64,000 nucleotides of DNA from Plantibacter sp. ME-Dv--P-122b (GTDB lineage: Bacteria; Actinomycetota; Actinomycetes; Actinomycetales; Microbacteriaceae), in the NCBI RefSeq assembly GCF_030209375.1, contig NZ_JARVSC010000009.1:62001-126000 (forward strand). The letters are read 5' to 3'. The translations under genes were made by a program, and so were the position numbers. Under the pieces are notes generated by a model that saw nothing but the letters and a program-made list of their open reading frames with translations, did no database searches and was not told the DNA's origin. This document shows, one piece after another, positions 1-8,794 of this stretch (position 1 is its first letter; every line of letters starts with the position of its first letter).

Positions 1-1583
1 CCGATCGCCGCCGATATCCGCTTGACCGATTGGCTGCGGACGTCACCGATCGCGAAGACTCCCGCTACCGATGTCTCGAGGGCGGGCCTGCTCGCGCCGG
101 ACGGTGTCGTGCCGCTCCCCGTGATCACATAGCCGCGCTCGTCTCGCGCGACGTCCGGGCCGAGCCACGATGTGGCCGGCGACGCCCCGATGAAGACGAA
201 GAGATTCGTCGTGGGGATCTCGGTTCGCGCACCCGAGGGCACGTGCTCGACGACGACCGACTCGAGTTCGGCTTGGCCGTTCGCCTCCACCACCACCGTC
301 TGCAGATGCACCGTGATGCGGGGATGCTCCTCCACCTGCACGATCAAGTAGCGCGACATGCTCGCCGCGAGATCCGCCCCGCGGACGATCAGGTCCACCT
401 GCGACGCGGTGCCGGCGAGGAAGACGGCGGCCTGCCCGGCCGAGTTGCCGCCCCCGACCACGACGACCGGCGCCGCGCCGCTCTGGCGTGCTTCGTTGAC
501 CGTGGCGGCGTAGTAGACGCTCGTGTACTCGAAGCGGTCGAGGCCCGCCACAGCGAGGCGGTTGTAGCTCACCCCGGATGCGACCACCACCGCCCGTGTG
601 GTGACGCTCGTTCCGTCTGAGAAACGCACCACGAGCGCGCCTTCATCGACGACGAGGCTCTCGGCGACGGAGGGCGCGACCAGGGTGGCGCCGAACTTCG
701 CGACCTGGAGGGTGGCACGCTCCGCGAGTTCCGCGCCGGAGATGCCGGAGGGGAATCCGAGGTAGTTCTCGATTCGTGCCGACAGCGCTGCCTGTCCTCC
801 GGTCGCGACGGCGTCGGTGAGCAGAACGGAGAGTCCGTCCGAGGCGGCGTAGACCGTCGCAGCGAGACCCGCGGGGCCCGCACCGACGACGAGCACGTCG
901 CTGCTCGCCGGAGGGAGGGCGCTCCGCACGCCGAGCGCCTGTGCGAACTCCATGACGGAGGGGTTCCGGAGCACCCGCGATCCGCCGACGATCACCACCG
1001 GCACGTCGGAGGCGCCGAGTCCCAGCCGCCGCAGGATCGCTTCGGCGCCCGGGTCGTGTTCCAGGTCGAGAAGGCGGTGCGGTACCCGGTTTCGTGCCGC
1101 GAAGTCGAGCAGCCGACGGGTGTCGGGCGAGAATGGCGATCCGATCACGCGGAGCCCTGCCCCGAACCCGATCGCCATCGACCGGCGGATCAGGTAGGCG
1201 CGTAGGATGACGTCGCCGAGCAGCGGCGCCCCGGTCACGATCCTCGTCAGCTCCTCGATCGGCACCGCGAGCGCGACGCCGTCGACCACCGCGGTGGTCG
1301 TGCTGAAGGTCGGCTGCCCTTCCAGCAACCCGATGTCGCCCACGAAACGGCCGGGGCCGTGGATGCCGACCTGCTCGCCTTCGGAGATCTCGAGCAGCCC
1401 CTCGAGCACCACGAAGAACGAGTCGGGCACGTCGCCCGCCCGCGTGAGCACCTGCCCTTCGGAGACGGGCACGAGCGATCCCACCCCCCTCAGCACCTCC
1501 AGCTGCAGAGGTGTGAGCCGGGCATACGCCCCGAGCGTGTCCGGCGTCTCCACGACGACGCGCCCCGATCCGAGGCCCGGCAT
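1..1583 (-). CDS. FAD-dependent oxidoreductase with N-terminal cyclic-nucleotide-binding domain (3' end beyond window)
   Basis: About 527 residues are visible; the reading frame is open to the left edge, so the C-terminus is missing. Residues ~20-130 read as a Crp-type cNMP-binding barrel (SFFVVLEGLLEI, GRFVGDIGLL). A short thioredoxin/glutaredoxin-like stretch follows (~170-225, DVPVVIVGG). Then comes a thioredoxin-reductase-like flavoprotein with the FAD motif GAGPAG near residue 232, the NAD(P) motif GGGNSA near 376 and the second FAD motif FAIGD near 513. Where thioredoxin reductases carry the redox CxxC, this protein reads YYAATV, so both cysteines are absent and it should not be called a true thioredoxin reductase. 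Its ATG overlaps the stop of the UBP zinc-finger gene (ATGA), making it the distal gene of the dnaK operon. Electron acceptor and ligand of the cNMP domain are unknown. Confidence 0.85.
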   Translation of the reverse strand, partial: MPGLGSGRVVVETPDTLGAYARLTPLQLEVLRGVGSLVPVSEGQVLTRAGDVPDSFFVVLEGLLEISEGEQVGIHGPGRFVGDIGLLEGQPTFSTTTAVVDGVALAVPIEELTRIVTGAPLLGDVILRAYLIRRSMAIGFGAGLRVIGSPFSPDTRRLLDFAARNRVPHRLLDLEHDPGAEAILRRLGLGASDVPVVIVGGSRVLRNPSVMEFAQALGVRSALPPASSDVLVVGAGPAGLAATVYAASDGLSVLLTDAVATGGQAALSARIENYLGFPSGISGAELAERATLQVAKFGATLVAPSVAESLVVDEGALVVRFSDGTSVTTRAVVVASGVSYNRLAVAGLDRFEYTSVYYAATVNEARQSGAAPVVVVGGGNSAGQAAVFLAGTASQVDLIVRGADLAASMSRYLIVQVEEHPRITVHLQTVVVEANGQAELESVVVEHVPSGARTEIPTTNLFVFIGASPATSWLGPDVARDERGYVITGSGTTPSGASRPALETSVAGVFAIGDVRSQSVKRISAAI

Positions 1584-1846
1584 CAGGCGAAGTCCTCGTC
1601 GATGTAGCACCAGCGCCAGGACTCCCCCGGCTCGAGGGAGCGGACGATGGGATGCCCGTCGTGCTGTGCGTGCGCTCGCGCGTGCCTCATCGGCGACGAG
1701 TCGCAGCATCCGACCTTGCCGCAGGTCAGACACAGCCGCAGATGCACCCACGGGGTGCCGAGGGCCACGCAGTCCTCGCAGGCGCCGGGAGTGCGGGGAG
1801 ACACCGGGCGAACGAAGACGAGATGAGGATCGGGGCGGACGGTCAT
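1583..1846 (-). CDS. UBP-type zinc-finger protein (87 aa)
   Basis: This is a stand-alone zf-UBP domain: CEDC near residues 23-26, CLTCGKVGCCDSS at 39-51, then HARAHAQHDGHPI at 55-67 and WCYIDED at the end. These match the Cys/His ligand pattern of the family over the whole protein. In eukaryotes the domain binds the ubiquitin C-terminus; bacterial single-domain versions have no settled role, so the name describes the fold only. The start is the ATG overlapping the thioredoxin stop (ATGA), and the stop overlaps the next start in the same way. Translation is therefore probably coupled from clpB through thioredoxin to the oxidoreductase, which suggests a redox or zinc-linked proteostasis role. 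Confidence 0.88.
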   Translation of the reverse strand: MTVRPDPHLVFVRPVSPRTPGACEDCVALGTPWVHLRLCLTCGKVGCCDSSPMRHARAHAQHDGHPIVRSLEPGESWRWCYIDEDFA

Positions 1847-2301
1847 GAGACTCCTCCTTCTTTCGCCATCGCCTCGTCGAACCAGCGGCGCAGCACGCCG
1901 ACCGGCGCCGCACCGGCCTGCCGGGCTACCTCGCCTCCGTGCAGCACGAGCAGTGTCGGCACGGCCTGGATGCCGAACCGCGACGAAAGACCGGGCGCGC
2001 GATCGACATCCACCTTCACGAGCTTCAGCTCGCCCGCTCGCTCGGTGGCCAGCTGCTCCAGGACGGGGCTGACCACGCGGCACGGACCGCACCAGCTCGC
2101 CCACATGTCGACGATCACCGGCGGATCGGCCTTCTCGGCGACCTCGGCAAAGGTGTCGTCGAGAGCGTCGACGATCCAGGGAAGGGGCTCGTGGCAGTTC
2201 CCGCAGCGCGGCCGCCCCGCGCCGGCCGTGAGCACGCGGTTCTTGTGCCGGCAGTTCGGGCACCGGATGATCGTGGTCGCCGTGGTCGCCGTGGTCGTCA
2301 T
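1843..2301 (-). CDS. trxC: thioredoxin 2 (zinc-finger thioredoxin)
   Basis: The 152-residue protein has an N-terminal zinc ribbon (C14/C17 and C33/C36, CPNC and CGNC). A thioredoxin domain follows with the active site WCGPC (C71, C74) and the cis-proline segment [11 protein letters not shown]. This is the Trx2/TrxC layout: a cytosolic disulfide reductase whose zinc ribbon can respond to oxidants. The first eleven codons encode a Thr/Ala run made from near-perfect 9-bp direct repeats. The start ATG overlaps the clpB stop by four bases and the stop overlaps the UBP gene, so it belongs to the chaperone operon. The likely job is reducing cysteines on clients handled by ClpB/DnaK. Confidence 0.92.
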   Translation of the reverse strand: MTTTATTATTIIRCPNCRHKNRVLTAGAGRPRCGNCHEPLPWIVDALDDTFAEVAEKADPPVIVDMWASWCGPCRVVSPVLEQLATERAGELKLVKVDVDRAPGLSSRFGIQAVPTLLVLHGGEVARQAGAAPVGVLRRWFDEAMAKEGGVS

Positions 2302-4940
2302 GTCATCACCTCGGCCTCGGTGTCGGCCGCCGCGCGCTCCAGGTCGACCACGAGATCGCCGTCCCGCACGTCGATACGCACGGTGGAGCCCTCACCGACC
2401 GATCCGGAGAGGAGGGCCCGGCCCAGCCGCGTCTCGATGTCGTGCGAGATGTACCGCCGCAGCGGCCGCGCACCGTAGAGCGGGTCGTAGCCGCGCTCGG
2501 CGATCAGCCACCGGGCTTCGGGAGTGAGTTCGAGCGTGATCTGGCGTTCCGCGAGGCGCCGGCGGAGGTCATCCATCAGCAGCTCGACGATCGACTCGAT
2601 CTGTTCCAGGCCGAGCGGCGCGAAGACGACGATGTCGTCGACGCGGTTGAGGAACTCCGGGCGGAAGCGGCCGCGCAGTTCGGCGAGCACCTGGTCGCGC
2701 ACCGCGTCGGTGATGCCCCCGCCGCTGTCGCGAGCGCCGCTGAGGAGGTGGTCGGCGCCGATGTTGGAGGTCATGATCACGACGGTGTTCCGGAAGTCGA
2801 CCGTGCGGCCCTGGCTGTCGGTGATGCGGCCGTCGTCGAGCACCTGCAGCAGGGTGTTGAACACGTCGGGATGCGCCTTCTCGACCTCGTCGAAGAGCAC
2901 GACGCAGTACGGCCGCCTCCGCACCGCCTCCGTGAGCTGACCGCCCTCGTCGTATCCGACGTACCCGGGAGGAGCCCCGACCAGGCGGCTGACGGTGTGC
3001 CGCTCCTGGTACTCGCTCATGTCGAGACGGATCATCGCCGACTCGCTGTCGAACAGCGCGCCGGCCAGGGCCTTGGCGAGCTCGGTCTTGCCGACGCCCG
3101 TCGGCCCCAGGAAGATGAACGACCCGATCGGCCGCCGGGGGTCGCGGATGCCCGACCGGGCACGGATGATCGCATCGGCGACCAGCCTCACGGCCTCCGA
3201 CTGCCCGACGACGCGCTCCTCGAGCACCTCGTCGAGCTTCAGCACCTTGTCGCGCTCGCCCTCCTGCAGACGGGCGACCGGGATGCCGGTCCAGGCGGCG
3301 ACAATCTCGGCGATCTCCTCCTCGGTCACGACCTCGCGCAGCATCCGCTGCCGGCCCTGCTTCGATTGGAGCCGCGCCTCCTCGGCGGCGAGGTTGCGCT
3401 CGAGGTCGGCGAGCGTGCCGTAGCGCAGTTCCGCCGCACGGTCGAGGTCGTAGTTGCGTTCGGCCTGCTCCGCCTCACGCCGCACCCGCTCGAGTTCGCT
3501 GCGCAGCTCCTGCACCTTGCGGATGGCCTGGCGCTCGGCCTCCCACTGCGCTCGCTTCGCATCGGCATCCGCCCGCAGGTCGGCGAGCTCCCGGCGCAGC
3601 TCGTGCAGACGGAGGCGGCTCGGCTTGTCCTTCTCCTTCGCCAGCGCGGCCTCCTCGATCTCGAGGCGGGTCACCCGTCGCGTGAGCTCGTCGAGCTCGG
3701 CGGGCATCGAGTCGATCTCGGTGCGCAGCCGCGCACAGGCCTCGTCGACGAGGTCGATGGCCTTGTCGGGCAGGAACCGCTCGGTGATGTACCGATGGGA
3801 GAGGGTGGCGGCCGCGACGAGCGCGTTGTCCTGGATGCGCACGCCGTGGAAGACCTCGAGGCGCTCGCGCAGTCCGCGGAGGATCGAGATGGCGTCTTCG
3901 ACACCCGGCTCCTCCACCAGCACGGTCTGGAACCGGCGCTCGAGCGCGGCGTCCTTCTCGATGTGCCGGCGGTACTCGTCGAGCGTCGTCGCGCCGATGA
4001 GGTGCAGCTCGCCGCGCGCGAGCATGGGCTTCAGCATGTTGCCCGCATCCATGGCGCCCTCGGTCGCTCCGGCACCGACGAGCGTGTGCAGCTCGTCGAT
4101 GAAGAGCAGGATGCGCCCGTCCGACGACGTGACCTCGGCCAGAACCGCCTTCATCCGCTCCTCGAACTCGCCGCGGTACTTCGCACCGGCGACCAGAGCC
4201 GCGAGGTCGAGCTGGAAGACCGTCTTGTCGCGGAGCCCTTCGGGAACGTCGGTGCGCACGATCCGCTGGGCCAGACCCTCGACGATGGCGGTCTTGCCGA
4301 CGCCCGGCTCCCCGATCAGCACCGGGTTGTTCTTCGTCTTGCGCGACAGGATCTGGATGACGCGACGGATCTCGTTGTCGCGGCCGATGACCGGGTCGAG
4401 GCGCCCGGCCCGGGCGTCGGCCACGAGATCGCGGCCGTACTTCTCCAGGGCCTCGTAGGTCTGCTCGGGGCTAGCGGACGTGACGTGCTGGTTGCCGCGG
4501 ACGGCGGTGAGCGCGGTCAGGAAGCTCTCGCGCGTGACGCCGTCGCTCTGCAGGAGGCGCGCCGTCGCGCTTCCGGGGTCGTCGGCGAGCGCGAGCAGCA
4601 GATGCTCCACCGAGACGTAGGAGTCCTTGAGTCGATCCGCCTCCCTCTCGGCACGGTCGAGGGTCGCTGCCAGGGTCTTCGAGAGGAACACCTGGCCGGG
4701 CGTCGCCCCGGGCCCCGTGGCCCTCGGTTTGCGCTCGATCGCGCGCGTCACGTCGCCGAGCAGCACCGGCAGATCGACACCGGATGCTTCCAGCAGCCGC
4801 GGTATCAGGCCGCCCTCCTGCGTGATCAGCGCCAGCAGGAGGTGCTCGTTCTCGGTCTCCGTCTGCCCGTTCCGGCTCGCGATGCTCTGCGCCTGCTGAA
4901 GGGCTTCCTGGGATTTCTGGGTCAGCTTGTTCATCTCCAT
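2298..4940 (-). CDS. clpB: ATP-dependent disaggregase ClpB
   Basis: The 880-residue AAA+ hexameric disaggregase has two Clp_N repeats (~1-145), NBD1 with Walker A GEPGVGKT (210-217), an Arg/Glu-rich coiled-coil M domain (~410-530), NBD2 with Walker A GPTGVGKT near 611-618, and a C-terminal D2-small domain. Length is normal for ClpB (about 860-880). ATG 4940 is chosen because the family N-terminus ([12 protein letters not shown]) begins there and AAAGGGGA lies just upstream; the frame stays open further upstream but that part is not ClpB-like. Its start overlaps the cbpM stop by 10 nt. With DnaK, DnaJ and GrpE from the same operon it would form a complete disaggregation set. Confidence 0.97.
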   Translation of the reverse strand: MEMNKLTQKSQEALQQAQSIASRNGQTETENEHLLLALITQEGGLIPRLLEASGVDLPVLLGDVTRAIERKPRATGPGATPGQVFLSKTLAATLDRAEREADRLKDSYVSVEHLLLALADDPGSATARLLQSDGVTRESFLTALTAVRGNQHVTSASPEQTYEALEKYGRDLVADARAGRLDPVIGRDNEIRRVIQILSRKTKNNPVLIGEPGVGKTAIVEGLAQRIVRTDVPEGLRDKTVFQLDLAALVAGAKYRGEFEERMKAVLAEVTSSDGRILLFIDELHTLVGAGATEGAMDAGNMLKPMLARGELHLIGATTLDEYRRHIEKDAALERRFQTVLVEEPGVEDAISILRGLRERLEVFHGVRIQDNALVAAATLSHRYITERFLPDKAIDLVDEACARLRTEIDSMPAELDELTRRVTRLEIEEAALAKEKDKPSRLRLHELRRELADLRADADAKRAQWEAERQAIRKVQELRSELERVRREAEQAERNYDLDRAAELRYGTLADLERNLAAEEARLQSKQGRQRMLREVVTEEEIAEIVAAWTGIPVARLQEGERDKVLKLDEVLEERVVGQSEAVRLVADAIIRARSGIRDPRRPIGSFIFLGPTGVGKTELAKALAGALFDSESAMIRLDMSEYQERHTVSRLVGAPPGYVGYDEGGQLTEAVRRRPYCVVLFDEVEKAHPDVFNTLLQVLDDGRITDSQGRTVDFRNTVVIMTSNIGADHLLSGARDSGGGITDAVRDQVLAELRGRFRPEFLNRVDDIVVFAPLGLEQIESIVELLMDDLRRRLAERQITLELTPEARWLIAERGYDPLYGARPLRRYISHDIETRLGRALLSGSVGEGSTVRIDVRDGDLVVDLERAAADTEAEVMT

Positions 4941-5248
4941 GGTGGGGTCCCCTTTCCGGAACGGATCACCCGGCGCCGGCTCTCGAGCACATCGATGCGG
5001 GCGAGAAGGTCGATGACGAGGGCGACGGCGGTGTAGTTGAGCGACAGGTCGGCGTGCAGCCGCACGATCCGCCGCACCAGTCCGGGTGCGGACGGGTCGA
5101 ACCACAACCGGCCCGCGCCGTCCCAGTGCGCCGGGACGAGGCCGAGCTCGACGAACCGCGCGACGAGTTCGGGGTGGGTGCCGGAGGCGGCGGCGACCAT
5201 CCCGATGTCGAGGCGGGGTGGGAGCGCCGGAAGCAGCGGGGAGCTCAT
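4931..5248 (-). CDS. cbpM: chaperone modulator CbpM-like
   Basis: A 105-residue MerR-like small protein ([24 protein letters not shown], then [27 protein letters not shown]) matching the CbpM pattern. In E. coli CbpM binds the J-domain of CbpA and restrains it. Here it lies directly after a CbpA-type dnaJ: its ATG overlaps the dnaJ stop (ATGA) and its end overlaps the clpB start by 10 nt. Family members look like shortened HspR/MerR regulators, so a DNA-binding role is possible. The DnaJ-partner reading is preferred because of the adjacency. It would tune the co-chaperone supply. Confidence 0.82.
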   Translation of the reverse strand: MSSPLLPALPPRLDIGMVAAASGTHPELVARFVELGLVPAHWDGAGRLWFDPSAPGLVRRIVRLHADLSLNYTAVALVIDLLARIDVLESRRRVIRSGKGTPPWR

Positions 5249-6192
5249 GATGTGGCCCTCGGATCGTAGGCGGACTCGTGCCCGAGCTCCTCGAAGAGCT
5301 CGCGTTCACGGTCGGTGAGGTGCGGGGGGACCATGATCTTGACCTTCGCGAAGAGGTCGCCCGGCTTCCCGCCGGACTGCGGCATGCCCTGACCCTTCAG
5401 CCTCAGGCGGCGGCCGCTGGACGAGCCGGGCGGAACCCGCACGGTGAGTGGGCCGCTGGGGGCCTGGGTCGAGACGCTCGACCCGAGCGCGGCCTCCCAG
5501 GGCGAGATCGGCAGGTCCATCTCGATGTTCTTCCCGTCGAGCCGCAGGCGACGGTCGGGCCGCACGCGGAACGTGACGACGAGGTCGCCGGCCCCGCCGG
5601 CGTCTCGGCCTGCGCCCCCGCCGCCGGTCACCCGCATCCGTTGGCCGTCGAGGACGCCTGCCGGGATCTGGATGTCGAACGTCTGGCGGTCGCCGTCGGG
5701 GCCCGAGACGACGACCGTTCGGGCACCGCCACGGAAGGCCTCCTCGACGGTGAGCTCGAGGGTGGCTTCGTTGTCCATTCCCCGCGTCGAGCCGAAGACG
5801 TCGCCGAAGAGATCTCCCCAGTCGACGGAGGCGCTGCCCGGGCCGGCGCCGCCTTGAGCGCTCGACCAGGTGTATCCCGAAGGCCCGGGGCGCGCTCGGG
5901 TTCGGCCGCCACCGCCCGCCGCGCCGGCCCGCGTCTGCGAGGCGTGCTCGCGCTCGGCTCCCGCGGCGTACTGACGGAAGTCCGGGCCGAACCGGTCGTA
6001 CTGCGCGCGCGAATCGGGATCGGCCAGCACGTGGTATGCCTCGCTGATCTGCTTGAACCGGTCTTCCGCGCCCGCCTCCTTGTTGACGTCGGGGTGGTAC
6101 GTGCGGGCCAGTTTGCGGTAGGCGCGCTGGATCTCCTTGGCGTCGGCCGATCGCGAGACGCCGAGCAGTCGGTAGTAGTCGTCGGCCGCCAC
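5245..6192 (-). CDS. dnaJ: DnaJ-class co-chaperone, CbpA type (no zinc fingers)
   Basis: The 315-residue Hsp40 has a J-domain at 1-70 with HPD at 33-35, a Gly-rich linker (~105-145), and two substrate-binding C-terminal domains ([13 protein letters not shown], then [21 protein letters not shown]). There are no CxxCxGxG repeats, so it is type II/CbpA-like rather than canonical DnaJ. GTG 6192 is chosen because it gives the family start ([11 protein letters not shown]) and has GAGGAG a few bases upstream, inside the grpE stop region; only 4 nt separate the genes. It stimulates DnaK ATPase and delivers substrates. The adjacent cbpM supports CbpA-type regulation. Confidence 0.95.
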   Translation of the reverse strand: MAADDYYRLLGVSRSADAKEIQRAYRKLARTYHPDVNKEAGAEDRFKQISEAYHVLADPDSRAQYDRFGPDFRQYAAGAEREHASQTRAGAAGGGGRTRARPGPSGYTWSSAQGGAGPGSASVDWGDLFGDVFGSTRGMDNEATLELTVEEAFRGGARTVVVSGPDGDRQTFDIQIPAGVLDGQRMRVTGGGGAGRDAGGAGDLVVTFRVRPDRRLRLDGKNIEMDLPISPWEAALGSSVSTQAPSGPLTVRVPPGSSSGRRLRLKGQGMPQSGGKPGDLFAKVKIMVPPHLTDRERELFEELGHESAYDPRATS

Positions 6193-6196
6193 GATG

Positions 6197-6718
6197 TCAC
6201 TCCTCGGCTGAGGTGACGACGACTCCGGCGGCCCGCAGCAGCCGATCCGGGGTTCCGAACCCGAGCCGGGCGATGACCACGACCGTTCGCGGCGGCCGGT
6301 CGTCCCGGCCTGCCACCGACACGACCTCGTGGATGCGCGGGTCGAAGGGCACCCCGACCTCGTCGATGCGGGGGTAGCCGAGGCGCTCGAGCGCGGCGAT
6401 GGCCTGTTCCCGGATCGCCTGCATGCCTTCGGCCAGGCCGGCGCTCTGCCCTCGGGCGTAGGTGACCGCATCCTCGAGCCCGTCGACGACGGGGAGGAAG
6501 ACGGATGCGGCCTGGGCACGCTCGGAGTCGCGGACGAATTCGATCTCCCGTGCCGCCCGCTTCCTCAGGTTGTCGAGGTCGGCGACCGCACGGCGCCAGC
6601 GGTCCTCGAGGTCGGCGAGACGAAGGTCCGGCTCGTCGGGTGCTACGGGCTGGGCCGACGCGGCACCCGCGGCGGTGTCGGTGTCGGTGTCGGTGTCGGG
6701 GCCGTCCGTGTCGTCCAT
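6197..6718 (-). CDS. grpE: nucleotide exchange factor GrpE
   Basis: The 173-residue protein has an acidic Asp/Thr-rich start encoded by short repeats, then the GrpE coiled coil ([21 protein letters not shown]) and the beta-wing domain ([14 protein letters not shown]). It releases ADP from DnaK. It is 11 nt downstream of dnaK and 4 nt upstream of dnaJ. The end ([14 protein letters not shown]) is somewhat divergent from housekeeping GrpE proteins (usually LLRPA.V.V). This fits a second, accessory DnaK system rather than the main one, though the main copy lies outside this window. Confidence 0.95.
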   Translation of the reverse strand: MDDTDGPDTDTDTDTAAGAASAQPVAPDEPDLRLADLEDRWRRAVADLDNLRKRAAREIEFVRDSERAQAASVFLPVVDGLEDAVTYARGQSAGLAEGMQAIREQAIAALERLGYPRIDEVGVPFDPRIHEVVSVAGRDDRPPRTVVVIARLGFGTPDRLLRAAGVVVTSAEE

Positions 6719-6729
6719 GTCACGGTCCC

Positions 6730-8604
6730 TCAGCTTCGATCGAACTCGGCGTCGACGACGTCGTCGTCAGACTCGTCCTCGGGCTGAGCCTCGGAGGACG
6801 GCCCATTGGATGCCCGGGCGACGGACAGGGCGGCGTCCATTTGCTGCAGCTCGCTGGTCAGCTCTCGCGATTCGGATGCCGAGGCCTCCCGGCCGACGGC
6901 CTCGCGAGCCTGCCCGACCAACATCTCGGCCCGGGCGCGCTCGTGCTGGGGCACGGAATCGCCGTGCTCGGCGAGCGTGCGCTCGACCCGGTAGGCGGCG
7001 GCGTCGAGCTCGTTGCGGGCGTCGACGTCTCCGCGCAGCTGCTGGTCCTCGGCGCGATGCTGTTCGGCCTCCTGCACCATGCGCTCGATCTCGGCCTGGT
7101 CGAGGTTCGTCGTGCCGCTGATCGTGATGCCCTGCTCCGCACCGGTGTCCTTGTCGCGCGCCTTCACGTTCAGGATGCCGTTCGCGTCGATGTCGAAGGT
7201 GACCTCGACCTGGGGTTCGCCGCGCGGCGCCGGCCGGATGCCGGTCAGGGTGAACCGGCCGAGCACGCGGTTGTCGGCGGCACGCTCCCGCTCCCCCTGC
7301 AGCACGACGATCTCGACGGAGTCCTGGCTGTCCTGCGCGGTGGAGAACACCTCGCTCCGTCGCGCCGGGATGGTGGTGTTGCGCTCGATGATCGTGGTCA
7401 TCAGACCGCCGCGCGTCTCGACGCCGAGCGACAGCGGGGTCACGTCGAGCAGGAGCACGTCGCTGACCTCCCCCTTCAGCACGCCCGCCTGGATGGCCGC
7501 ACCGACGGCGACCACCTCGTCTGGATTGACCGTCATGTTGGGGTCTCTGCCCCCGGTGAGCCGGGTGACGAGGTTCTGCACCGCCGGGATCCTCGTCGAA
7601 CCGCCGACCAGGATGACCTCGTCGATGTCGTTCTCGGTGACCTTCGCGTCGTCCATGGCCTGCCGCACCGGGCCGAGGCACCGTTCGACGAGATCGGCGG
7701 TGATGTTGTCGAAGGTCGCGCGCTTCAGCGTCGTCGTCAGGTGTTTCGGGCCGGCGGCATCCGCCGTGATGAACGGCAGACTGACCTGGGTCTGGCTCAC
7801 GGTGCTGAGTTCGACCTTGGCCTTCTCGGCCGCCTCGAACAGGCGCTGGAGCGCTTGCGGGTCTTTGCGCAGGTCGATGCCCTCCACCTTCTGGAACTCG
7901 TCGGCGAGGTAGTCGACCACACGACGGTCGAAGTCGTCACCGCCGAGATGGGTGTCGCCCGCGGTCGAGCGCACCTCCACCACGCCGTCACCGACATCCA
8001 GGAGGCTCACGTCGAAGGTGCCGCCGCCGAGGTCGAACACGAGCACGGTCTCGTGCTCCTTCTTGTCCATGCCGTAGGCGAGGGCGGCCGCGGTCGGCTC
8101 GTTGATGATGCGCAGCACCTCGAGTCCGGCGATACGGCCGGCGTCCTTCGTCGCGGTGCGCTGGGCGTCGTTGAAGTAGGCGGGAACCGTGATGACCGCC
8201 TCGGTCACCTTCTCGCCGAGGAACTTGGCGGCGTCGTCGACGAGCTTGCGCAGCACGAGGGCGCTTATCTCCTCCGGCGAGTGGAGCTTGTCACGGATCA
8301 TGAACCGGGCCTCGCCGTTCGGCCCCGGCGCGATATCGAAGCCGACCGCCTTGGACTCCTCGCCGATCTCGTCGAACGTGCGCCCGATGAACCTCTTGGC
8401 CGACGAGATCGTGCCCTTCGGATTCAGGATCGCCTGCCGCCGTGCGAGCTGCCCGACGAGTCGCTCGCCGGTGTCGGTGAACGCGACGACGGACGGGGTC
8501 GTGCGGGCCCCCTCAGCGTTCGGGATGACTTTCGCCTCTCCGCCTTCCCAGACCGCGATCACCGAGTTGGTCGTGCCGAGGTCGATGCCGACTGCTTTGG
8601 CCAT
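6730..8604 (-). CDS. dnaK: Hsp70 chaperone DnaK
   Basis: The 624-residue Hsp70 has [10 protein letters not shown] at the start, [12 protein letters not shown] near 195, [11 protein letters not shown] near 340, a substrate-binding beta domain (~390-500) and a helical lid ending in the acidic [11 protein letters not shown] 8604 is preferred; a GTG lies immediately upstream (8605-8607) and both follow GAAAGGAGAA. It heads the minus-strand operon that ends with the FAD oxidoreductase. No HAIR (HspR) or CIRCE (HrcA) inverted repeat was found in the 190 bases upstream, so usual heat-shock repression is not evident. The divergent PucR-type regulator is the nearest candidate controller. Confidence 0.97.
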   Translation of the reverse strand: MAKAVGIDLGTTNSVIAVWEGGEAKVIPNAEGARTTPSVVAFTDTGERLVGQLARRQAILNPKGTISSAKRFIGRTFDEIGEESKAVGFDIAPGPNGEARFMIRDKLHSPEEISALVLRKLVDDAAKFLGEKVTEAVITVPAYFNDAQRTATKDAGRIAGLEVLRIINEPTAAALAYGMDKKEHETVLVFDLGGGTFDVSLLDVGDGVVEVRSTAGDTHLGGDDFDRRVVDYLADEFQKVEGIDLRKDPQALQRLFEAAEKAKVELSTVSQTQVSLPFITADAAGPKHLTTTLKRATFDNITADLVERCLGPVRQAMDDAKVTENDIDEVILVGGSTRIPAVQNLVTRLTGGRDPNMTVNPDEVVAVGAAIQAGVLKGEVSDVLLLDVTPLSLGVETRGGLMTTIIERNTTIPARRSEVFSTAQDSQDSVEIVVLQGERERAADNRVLGRFTLTGIRPAPRGEPQVEVTFDIDANGILNVKARDKDTGAEQGITISGTTNLDQAEIERMVQEAEQHRAEDQQLRGDVDARNELDAAAYRVERTLAEHGDSVPQHERARAEMLVGQAREAVGREASASESRELTSELQQMDAALSVARASNGPSSEAQPEDESDDDVVDAEFDRS

Positions 8605-8794
8605 CACAGTTCTCCTTTCGTCGAGCGGTCGGGCTCTCCGCCCGGCGGCGGGGCCGGGAGCGGTTCCGCTGAGGCCGATTGTGCGCCGTCTGGGGCGGCG
8701 GCTCTTCGCCCTGGCAGAACGAAAGAAGCGGTCGATGTCGCCCTATCGGGCCGGTGCCGAAGCGGCTAGCGTTAGCCCTGCGGAGTCCACCATC

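Noticed and set aside
2442-5036. Very long open frame (864 codons) antisense to clpB
   Set aside because: It is a by-product of GC-rich codon use on the other strand. It has no family motifs or ribosome-binding site, and clpB fully explains the region.
6505-8769. Long plus-strand open frame (754 codons) opposite grpE and dnaK
   Set aside because: Composition is Arg/Gly-rich without any domain pattern, and it mirrors dnaK on the opposite strand.
8605-8794. HAIR or CIRCE heat-shock operator before dnaK
   Set aside because: Neither CTTGAGT-N7-ACTCAAG nor the CIRCE inverted repeat was found on reading both strands. A 5-bp GGCTA/TAGCC hairpin near 8765-8778 is too short to call.
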